A stretch of DNA of 10,152 bases, from contig CALSCO010001128.1 of assembly GCA_943704415.1 (NCBI GenBank), positions 1 to 10,152 on the forward strand, in the 5' to 3' direction. Position numbers and translations under genes: made by a program. Shown one piece after another: positions 1-7,157 of the stretch (position 1 is its first letter; every line of letters starts with the position of its first letter). Source of the DNA: Parvularia atlantis. Lineage: Eukaryota; Opisthokonta; Rotosphaerida. Below the pieces are notes generated by a model. That model saw only the letters and a program-made list of their open reading frames with translations. It searched no databases and was not told the DNA's origin.

Positions 1-2301
1 CCCCCCCCCGCCCGTCTGCAACGGCCACGCACGCGTCTGGATCTCCTGCAGTGACGCATTGTACGGCTCGAGCGGCGCCGGCACCATCTTGCTGCGCCAG
101 TCCTCTGGGAGGCTGTTGGAGACCTTTTCGACGTACGACAGCCTGCGTCGCGGCCGCGTCAGCCGCTCGCGACCTGGTGACAAGCCCGCGACACACCGCA
201 CGCTCTTGCCGATCGTCTCGCGCAGGAACACAAACTGGTCCGTCAGCTCGTCGCCTTCGCGCAGGACGTCGCGCGACCTGGCGCCGCAAGCGGTGAGCAA
301 GCGACACAGCGACACGTGAGCGCACACCAGCCGTCCCAGCCCCACGTAAACTCGTTGTGCGAAAGGTAGTATGCGAACCAGTCGGCGAAGCGGTGCACGA
401 CCGCCTTGTCCATCCGGTCCAGGTTCTGGTAGAGCACGCCCACGGCCTCGCGCAACTGCGGCATAAACGTCGGCAGGGCCTTGGCCAGGTTGATGATCAG
501 CGTGCTATAGTAGACCGGCTTGAAAAGCGGCTGCGGCAGACACAGCATCTGCGCAAACAGGACCTGGGCGGTGCAACATGAGCCCCTGCCCTCCGTCACG
601 CGCTGCAGAGGCGCGCGGCGCACCTCCACCAGGATGCTGTCCATCGGCAGAGGCGGTGCGTTGACCATCGCCAGGCGCTTGGTGCACTCCTGCACGCCCG
701 CGAGTACGCCCGCGCATCAGGCACCGCTGACGGCGTGCGCGGGCAGCCGCCCACCTTGTGGTTGATCTCGAAAAAGTATAGCGTGTCGATGTAGAGCTCG
801 GTCGTGAGCCACCACCCGACATCGACCAGCTCGCCAAGGTTCGTCTATCGCGCAATAGTTCAGCAGCCGTGCAGAGTGAGCGTGTGCGCGCGCGTGCGCC
901 GTGGCAGCGCACCGGCCGGTCGAAGATGCGCAGCAGGCGCTGCGACGTCAGCGGCAGGTACGGGCTCATGTCGAGCACGGTCGTCGAGACGGTCTTGATG
1001 AGCGGCGATGAGAGCGGCGCGAGCGTGTGCTGGGTGCGCAGCGGGTGAACGCCAGACGGCGTCGCGGTGCCCTCGGGCGCACCACGCGGCCCTTCTCCAG
1101 CTCGCCCGCAAACGTCTCAAACGTCTTAGGCAGGAACGGCATCTAGCGCAGGGGCCAGTCAGCATGGCAGAGGCGCGCGCGTGTGCACATGCCTGCCACC
1201 CGGCGGCCGCCAGCTGACGTATCCGCGCCCAGCTCTCGGAGATGTTCTGCGCGGCTCAAAGTAAGCGACGGCGCGCACCAGTCTGCAGCGCGGCGCGCAC
1301 CTCGGCCGTGTCGGTCGTGCCGGACGTGCGCTCGAGCGAGTCCGGGAAAATGCGCAGCGATGAGGCCTGGATCGTCGTGCGCTTGGACATGTAGTCCTCC
1401 AGGTCCTCCATGAGCGACGCGAGGTCGCCCGGATGCTGCTCGTGCACGAGGCGCGCAACCTGCCGGGTGTCGCGTGAGCCCGCGCACAGAGTGCCGCGTC
1501 ACTCAGCAACACACAAAGGGCAGCGCCGAGAACACCGAGCTGATCACCGAGTCGGCGCCGGCGCTTGAGACGGCGGTGAGCGCAGCCGAGGCAAGCATCT
1601 GTTGCAGCAGGGTGAGAGCCCACGTTGCGAACGACGGCCGCGGCGCACCTGCAGGATGCTCGCGCTCGCCTGCACGCCGATGACGCGCGCGGGTGCGAGC
1701 TGCACGAGGAAGCGCACCTGCGGCCGCGCGCCGTCGTCAGCGTCAGCGCACTGAGGCTGACTGGCGCCGCACCAGCGCGCGCAGCCGGAACGGGTTGCCC
1801 TCGGCGACCGTGCGCGGCCACAGGTCGACGACGTACGCCAGCAGCGTGGCGCCTGTTGTGCGCGTGACGTCAGCGCCGCCAACGTGGCGCCGCCGCAGCG
1901 CGCACAGACGTCGTGGTCGAGCACGTTGACGAGGCCGAGGGCCGCGGCATAGACGTGCGCCTTGGCGGGGATCTCGACGCAGCTGCGCGCGCCGCTGAGC
2001 ACGTGTACGCGAGCGGCGGCAGCAGCAGCGGGCCGAACCAGTGCCCAAACGTCTCGGTCACGGCGACGCGGCTGGCCGTGAAGGCGCCGTCGATGGCCTT
2101 CGCGAGCGCCTCGACGTCCTTGTTGACAAGCGCGTACTGCTCATGTGCGGCGCGGCGCGGCGCGTCAGCGGCGTCACGGCGCACGGCGCGGCACGGACGC
2201 GCCTTGTCGCCCGCCGAGACAATCTGCTGGCGGATCGCGTCGTCCGGGTCGGGCACGGCCGGCTCATCCTCCTCGCGCGGCCGCTTTCTCTGCGCTGCCA
2301 T
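1..2301 (-). CDS. CBC1: Nuclear cap-binding protein large subunit (CBP80/NCBP1 homologue), 5' part; runs off the left edge
   Basis: CBP80 is the alpha-helical scaffold of the nuclear cap-binding complex; with CBP20 it binds the m7G cap and links capping to splicing and export. Exons read downward: 2301-2185, 2136-2039, 1982-1906, 1852-1773, 1717-1649, 1598-1515, 1459-1301, 1246-1193, 1142-1083, 1029-913, 844-755, 689-624, 563 to about 316, about 277-197, and 142-33, where a GTGCGT donor follows. This gives about 503 residues. Family hallmarks are the first MIF4G block (IPAKAHVYAAALGLVNVL, then VRFLVQLAPARVIGVQAS), SESWARIRQLAAAGWQ, and the second block (VLFAQMLCLPQPLF, RFADWFAYYLSHNEFTWGWD, LRETIGKSVRLSY). 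The start is the ATG at 2301, followed by a basic KRPREE stretch like the nuclear signal of CBP80 proteins. The first intron and the intron near 255-325 have uncertain borders; the intron at 1143-1192 needs a GC donor. Confidence 0.88.
1143..1192 (-). other. GC-AG intron in the CBP80 gene
   Basis: This 50-nt intron joins codons ending GGG-TGG-CAG to ATG-CCG-TTC. The donor reads CAG|GCATGT, the branch-like CTGAC lies about 15 nt before the acceptor, and the acceptor is TAG. A GT lies 4 nt further in (T|GTGCAC), but it has the wrong phase for the downstream frame and would give a stop. The joined protein (AAAGWQ then MPFLPKTFETF) fits the spacing of CBP80 in this region. Confidence 0.7.
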
Positions 2302-2435
2302 GGCTCCTGCCCGTACCGCGCCTTGTATTTCCCGCTACAGTCCAACGCACATGGCGCCGCACACAGCTGCAGCAGTGCAACACGCTTAGGTTCGCAGATT
2401 AGCGGGGAGGCAGGGAGCTACGAGTGCGGCAAAGC
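2302..2435. promoter_or_regulatory. Shared divergent promoter region between CBP80 and the CCAR1-like gene
   Basis: Only 134 nt separate the two start codons, which point away from each other. Both core promoters and both 5' leaders must lie here or reach into the opposite gene. The base composition is less extreme than in the flanking exons (for example TTGTATTTCCCGCTACAG around 2323). I see no clear TATA box in either direction and no repeated operator-like motif. Confidence 0.6.
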
Positions 2436-2776
2436 ATGGCGGTACGCAGACGTCGGCCGTCGCTCATGTCGCTCACGTCGCTCGCACACAGGGCCGTCCT
2501 CCCGCGTCGCAGTACGGCGGCGATCCCTACGGCGTGCGTCGTTTCGCGTGGTGCCAACGCTGGCGCTGCTGACCGTCCGCGACAGCGCGCCGCGCAGCAG
2601 CAGCAGCCGCGCGGGCCGATACCGCCCTCGTTCGGCGCGCCCCGCGGCGTCGCCGCCCCGGTGGCCGCGGCGCCGGCGCCGGCCGCGTACGACACGTACG
2701 GCGCGCGCCAGACGTACGCGCCGCCGCCTCAGCAGCCGCAGCAGCCGCAGCGTGCCGCGCCGTACGAAGCCTACGC

Positions 2777-2824
<48 letters not shown>

Positions 2825-5800
2825 CGCGCCCGCCGCGTATCAGGCGGCGCCGCGCAGCACGGGCGTGTACGACAGCTTCGCGGGCGGGCGCGGCGCGCAG
2901 CCGGCACCGGCAGCACCCGCGGGGTACGGTGACGCGTATGGCCGCGCCGCCGACCCGTACGGCGCCTACGGCGGACGAGGCGGCGGCGGCACGGCCGATC
3001 CCTACTACGGCGCACGGCAACCCGCCCCGGCGCCCGCGCCCGCGCCCACGCCCGCGCCGGCACCGCGCGACTACTACGGCTCGGCGCGCTCGGCCGCAGA
3101 GGCGTACGGCCGGCAGCCCGTGCCCGCGCCCGCGGCCGATCCGTATGGCGGCCGGGCACCGAGCGCGTACACGGCAGGTGGCGATCCGTACGGCCGCGGG
3201 GTGCCGCCGCCGCGGTCCGCGCCCGTGCCGCAGTCGTCGACGCCGGTGTACGACCGCCGCGCCCCCGCCCCCGTTGACCCGTACGGCCGCGCGCCTGCAC
3301 CGGGCTACGGTGCGCAGGCGGCACCCGCGCCCGCGTACGACCGCGCCCCGGCGCCGCGCTACGCCGACGTGCGTGCGGGCGCTGGCGATGGCGTTGGCAT
3401 GACTGCTGACGTCGGCAAATGGCCCTTGCAGCCGTACACGCCGACGCAAGCTGGCTACGGCTCGCGCGCACCCGCCAGCGACCCGTTCGCGCCACCGCGC
3501 ACGGCCACGGACTCGTTCACCAGTCGTCCGTCGCCGCGGCCGTTTGGTGCGCCGTGCGATGTTGCCTCTTCCCGTGCGCGTTGCTTACTAGAGCGATGCA
3601 GCGCTGGACCGCCCGTCGCTCGCGGAACGGCCATTTGCGCGTGATCGTGGCCCACCGCCGCCGTCGATGCCCGCCCGCGACATGTCACCGCCGCGCGGCG
3701 GCCCGAGGCGCGGCCCGATGCCGGCACCGCCCACGCCGCCCGGGCCGCCTCGCCGCGACCGTGACCGCGAGCGCGAGCTGGCGCGCGAGCGGGAGCGCGA
3801 GCGTGAGAAGGAGCGTGAGCGGGACGTGCGTGACGAGCCGCCCGAGCCGCGGCATCGCGAGCCCGAGTACATCTGCCGCACGCCGACGTTCCCCGTCGTG
3901 CCGCCCGTGCGCGGCCATTTTGCGCTGCGCACACTGTACAAGAACCTGCACATCTCGCAGGCACGCGGCCCGCCTGCCTGGCTGTTGTGCTGCGCGCCGG
4001 GCTGACCACCACGCTGCGCCGCGCGCAGGACTTTTCGCGCCTCGTGTGCCCGTGGATCGACACGGAGCAGTTCAACATGCTACCGATCGGCTCGGCTGCG
4101 TCGATCGACCTTGGCTTTGACGGTGTGGGCCGGCTCGCCGAGGTGCGGGGCGGCTGGTGTTCCGGTGTCACGCGCTGACGCCCACGCGGCCGCTGTGCAG
4201 GAGGCGCCTGTGCCTGGGACGGCGATCATGATGGGCGAGCTGCCTGTCAAGTACTACGCGCGCGTGGCGCTGATCTCCAACGCGCCGCACGAGGGGCCGG
4301 CGGACGACCAGGGCCCGGTGCATCGGCTGCGCTTCCTCGTCGTGCGCAAGGTGCGGCGCTGGCGATGCTCTGTGCTTGCAAGGCTAATCGCTCGCGCAGG
4401 ACAAGAAGGTGCTGCTGTTTCCCGGCGGCGCGTGGAATATCGACGTGGATGGCGGTGACCCGGCGACGGAGGAGGACGCGCTGATCCGCACGGCGATGTG
4501 CGACACCGCATGCTTTGCTGCGATGTGGCTCACAAACAGCGCGCACCCGCCACAGCCGCACGTGCCGCCAGCTGACGTCGATCGACCTGTCGCACTGCAC
4601 CAACTGGCTGCGTGTGATCGAGGTGCACTACCACCGCCCGACCGAGGTCATCAAGGGCCAGACGTTCGAGGAGTGCCAGGAGATCACGGTGATCTACGTG
4701 CCAAACATCTGGGACACGCCGATCGACCGCGAGCAGGTGTGGCCCTCTGTGGCACGCGCTTGAGGCTGCGCTGACGCCTGCACGCACGGGTGCAGTTTGA
4801 GAGCGTCTACCGGCTGTTTTCGGAGCAGCAGGACGCACTACGCAAGGACAAGGCGCGCCTCCGTCGCCGCGCCTCTCGCTGTGTCGCTGATGGTGTGTTT
4901 TGCAGGCCAAGCCCACCGACAAGCCTGCCCACAAGCCTGCCGACAAGCCCGCCGACAAGCCCGCCGACAAGCCCGCCGAGAGCACAGACGCGGCACCAAA
5001 AGACGACGACTCCGCTGAGGACGCGGCGCCCAAGCAGGACAGCAGCGGCGAGAACGGCGCGGCACCCGAGGTCGACAAGCCCGCAGCCGAAGACGCGGCC
5101 GAGGCGCCGGCGCCGGCGATCGTGCTGCCGGAGCAGTCGAGGTGCGCTGAATGTGACCGCTGCGTTGCTAGTGCTCACGCGCGCGGGGGGACAGCTGGCT
5201 CGCGGCGTGCCCGCGGCCGGGCCACGCACTCAAGCTGATCTCGCTCAACGGCCTGCTCGACTACACGCTGTCGGATGCGCACGACCGTACCTTTGAGGCG
5301 CGTGTTTGCATGGTCGAGATGCGTAGCCGTGCTGACACGCCTGAGCGGCAGGTGTCGGTCTTTGCCGAGGCGTACCTGGAGGCGCTGCAGTACCACTTTG
5401 GCCAGCGCATCCTGCACGCGCTGCACCGCATGCCCGACCCGAAGCCCGAGGCGTCCAAGCAGTCGACGCCAGCGCCTGCGGACGGCGCAACGGCAGTGCC
5501 GACGGAGGGTGTGGCGGCGGCTGCGACCGCCGAGGGTGCCAAGAAGCGCGCGGTGGACGAGGGCGATGCTGAGCCGCCGGCGAAGCATGCGCGGACGGAC
5601 GGGTGCGTCTTGCTGCTGCACGCTCGTCTCGCTGGCTGACTGACCTGTGCAGCGAGGCGACCGAGGGTGATGCTGCTACTGCTGGTGCTGCCGCTACGGA
5701 CGCGGCGATGGTGCGCTGGCTGTGCAACTGCTCGGGCCGCGTTGACGGTGACGGCGCAGGACGCGGCGCCGGCTGCCCGCGAGGGCGAGGACATGCAAGA

Positions 5801-6224
5801 GCGGGACACACAAGAGCAAGACGCCGCGTCGCCGGCCGAACAGGCCGCGCCGCCGGCCGCGCCGCCGGCCGAGCAGCAGACCGAGCAGCAGCCGGAAAAC
5901 ACGTTCAAGGTACGTCGGCGTTCCTGCGCAAACAGAAGGTCTAAGCCGGCGGCGCGTACGCGTGGCACAGCCGGGCCAGCACGTGCACGATGCTTTGCGC
6001 TTCTTCGACCAGAACGGGACGGGCTACCTGCTGCGGCGGCACATGTTTGACGTGCTGTTCCACGCGGACGACGAGGTGCGTCCGTGCGCGCGCGCCCGCC
6101 CCCGCCTCGCGCTCACCCACGACGGCAGCAACTGGCGCTGCACGCGATGGAGCGGCTGATCAACCGGCTGCCGCGCTCCGAGAACGGCGCGCGCATCCTC
6201 TACCGCAAGCTGTTTGAGGACTAG
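2436..6224 (+). CDS. CCAR1/DBC1-family protein, 17 exons, about 967 residues
   Basis: Animal CCAR1 and CCAR2/DBC1 are nuclear coregulators of transcription and splicing; the fungal role is inferred only. Exons: 2436-2441, 2492-2533, 2586-3368, 3432-3546, 3602-3960, 4029-4142, 4201-4350, 4400-4497, 4556-4736, 4796-4852, 4906-5141, 5195-5297, 5352-5602, 5653-5710, 5760-5909, 5971-6075, 6129-6224. The joined length is exactly 968 codons including TAG. Order: residues 1-315 rich in Q, P, Y and DPYG, with a Q15 tract near 81-95; an RD/RE tract near 368-393; the DBC1 core at about 405-617 (DFSRLVCPW, KKVLLFPGGAWNIDVDGGDP, LTSIDLSHCTNWLRVIEVHY, VPNIWDTPIDRE); DKPA repeats near 638-660; a conserved block at 715-780 (LISLNGLLDY, VSVFAEAYLEALQYHFGQRI); a basic nuclear-signal-like KKRAVDEGDAEPPAKHAR; an EF-hand-like DQNGTGYLLRRH near 912-925. 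I see no SAP domain. The DBC1 core lacks a recognisable Nudix box, so catalysis is unlikely. Introns 5, 10 and 12 need GC donors. Confidence 0.82.
2778..2822 (+). repeat. Uninterrupted (CAG)15 microsatellite coding for polyglutamine
   Basis: Fifteen CAG codons follow one another without a single CAA interruption, in frame in exon 3 of the CCAR1-like gene. Shorter CAG/CCG runs flank the tract (2591-2603 and 2730-2750). A pure tract of this kind is prone to replication slippage, so its length probably varies between strains. Confidence 0.95.
3961..4028 (+). other. GC-AG intron 5 of the CCAR1-like gene
   Basis: The 68-nt intron has donor CAG|GCACGC, a GCTGACC branch-like site near 4001 and acceptor CGCAG. 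It joins LHISQ to DFSRLVCPW in phase 0. GT candidates at 3984 and 3987 fall in phase 2 and do not match the acceptor, and the unspliced frame stops at 4003-4005. Confidence 0.72.
4853..4905 (+). other. GC-AG intron 10 of the CCAR1-like gene
   Basis: The 53-nt intron has donor AAG|GCGCGC, a CGCTGATGG branch-like site and acceptor TTTTGCAG. It joins codons for RKDK to AKPTDKPA in phase 0. The only in-phase GT choices would leave introns of 23 nt or less, far shorter than any other in the window. This is a weaker case than the eIF1A one, because the protein here is not conserved. Confidence 0.6.
4909..4980 (+). repeat. Six tandem 12-nt units coding for K-P-A-D repeats
   Basis: Six units of AAGCCYGCCGAC type follow one another; the first, second and last units carry single changes (ACC, CAC and GAG). 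They encode a lysine/proline/alanine/aspartate linker immediately after intron 10 of the CCAR1-like gene. The last three units are nearly identical, which points to recent expansion. Confidence 0.92.
5298..5351 (+). other. GC-AG intron 12 of the CCAR1-like gene, in frame and stop-free
   Basis: The 54-nt intron has donor GAG|GCGCGT, a GTGCTGACACG branch-like site and acceptor CGGCAG. Splicing joins DRTFE to VSVFAEAY and makes one continuous conserved block. Because the length is a multiple of three and lacks a stop, retention would insert 18 residues, so an exonic reading cannot be excluded from frame alone. Confidence 0.62.
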
Positions 6225-6299
6225 AGATGGTCAGCACACGGTGCTTGTGCGTTGCGGCAGCACGGAGCCACAAAGGGAAGAGCGCGAGCGCGAGCGCGC
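6225..6299. terminator. Convergent intergenic region holding both 3' ends
   Basis: Only 75 nt separate the TAG of the CCAR1-like gene from the TGA of the eIF1A gene on the other strand. The 3' untranslated regions must be very short or overlap as antisense transcripts. No AATAAA-like signal is visible. A short GAGCGC repeat lies at about 6281-6300. Confidence 0.5.
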
Positions 6300-7030
6300 T
6301 CAGATGTCGTCGATCGCGTCCTCGTCAAAGTCGAACGCGACGCCGTCGTCGCCCTCGCCAAACGTGTCGGTCTCGTTGATCTTGGCGCTGTCGGGCAGCT
6401 CGCCGTACGCCTTCAAGCTGCGCCTTTGCCGTGAGCGCCCCGCTCCCCTCCCTCCGAGCACTGCACCTGCGCGCCTCCTCGACGTTGTACTTCATGATCA
6501 CGTCGGCCTTGCCGTCCTGGAAGTCGCGCAGACCGACAAGGATGATGTCGCCGGTGTTGATCCAGACCTGGACGAGGGCGTCAGCGACGGGCGCGAGGTC
6601 GACGCGGCGCGGCGCGGCGCGCCTTCTTCCGCAGCTTGCCGCGGATGTGGCACAGCCGCGTCTCGCCGTCGAAGCACGAGGCCTCGAGCCGCCCGTTGCC
6701 GAGCATCTTTTGTTCGTCGCGCCGCCGTCAACCCGCCGTGACAAACGCGCCGGCCGCGCACCTTCGTGACCTGCGCGTACTCCTGGCCGTCCTCCTTGAA
6801 CACGAGCTCGCGCTTCTGGCCCTCGTTCTCGTTCTTGCCGCGGCGGCGGTTCTTGCCGCCCTTTCCTGGACGGCGCGGTGCGCCACGCGGCGCGTTGACG
6901 TGAGCAGCCCGTCCGGAAGCACGGCGCGCGCGGGCGCGGGGGCGGGTGCAGCCGTCCCCCTTCCCACCAACACGCACGCGCGCGCACACACAGGCGGGGG
7001 AGGTGGCCGCGCACCCTTGTTCTTCGGCAT
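6300..7030 (-). CDS. TIF11: Translation initiation factor eIF1A, 5 exons, 140 residues
   Basis: eIF1A binds the A site of the 40S subunit and, with eIF1, controls scanning and start-codon choice in the cytoplasm. Exons read downward: 7030-7015, 6865-6762, 6706-6623, 6567-6467, 6417-6300; the joined length is 141 codons with TGA. The basic N-terminal tail (MPKNKG, then [20 protein letters not shown]), the OB-fold core ([58 protein letters not shown]) and the acidic end ([10 protein letters not shown]) are all present, so the gene looks intact and of normal length. Introns are 149, 55, 55 and 49 nt. Intron 3 must use a GC donor, and intron 2 ends in an unusual AAAAG acceptor. Identification is close to certain. 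Confidence 0.98.
6568..6622 (-). other. GC-AG intron 3 of the eIF1A gene
   Basis: The 55-nt intron has donor AAG|GCGCGC, a GTCGCTGACGC branch-like site and acceptor GTCCAG. It joins GKLRKK to VWINTGD, one of the most invariant stretches of eIF1A. The only GT nearby (GTCGAC) is in phase 1 and cannot join to the phase-0 acceptor. This is the best-supported non-canonical donor in the window. Confidence 0.9.
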
Positions 7031-7157
7031 GAGCGCAGCGGCGGTGGCGGCGGACGAAGGCGCGGGCGCGAAGGGGGCGCGGCGGGCGGCGAAAAGTGAC
7101 AAACCGCCTCGTGGCGCACCAACCGCTTCAACACAACCCAGCACAAGTCGCGCGCGC
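7031..7157 (-). promoter_or_regulatory. TIF11: eIF1A promoter / tetraspanin 3' region
   Basis: The 127 nt between the tetraspanin stop and the eIF1A start must hold the 3' end of the first and the promoter of the second. On the plus strand the half next to the eIF1A start (7031-7095) is purine-rich GGCGG/GGGCGC sequence. The other half (7096-7157) contains CA-rich sequence (CAACACAACCCAGCACAA). No TATA box is seen. Confidence 0.45.

Noticed and set aside
1-9. C9 run at the left edge as a telomere or biological repeat
   Set aside because: It is only nine bases at the window boundary and may lie within an intron; telomeric units are absent.
2041-3402. Long plus-strand frame of 453 codons, very Arg/Ser/Pro-rich
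   Set aside because: It is a shadow of the CBP80 N-terminus and of the CCAR1-like tail read in another frame. Its composition follows from GC-rich DNA and it crosses the divergent promoter.
2418-3449. Long minus-strand frames opposite the CCAR1-like tail, with a polyleucine or polyalanine run
   Set aside because: The runs are the CAG tract read in antisense. No conserved motif or splice pattern supports a gene, and the plus-strand frame carries the meaningful DPYG repeats.
4400-4736. Active Nudix hydrolase in the CCAR1-like core
   Set aside because: No GX5EX7REUXEEXGU-type Nudix box is visible. The motifs match the DBC1 family, which is considered catalytically inactive.
6866-7014. Snorna hidden in the long eIF1A intron
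   Set aside because: I found no paired C (TGATGA) and D (CTGA) boxes and no H/ACA arrangement.
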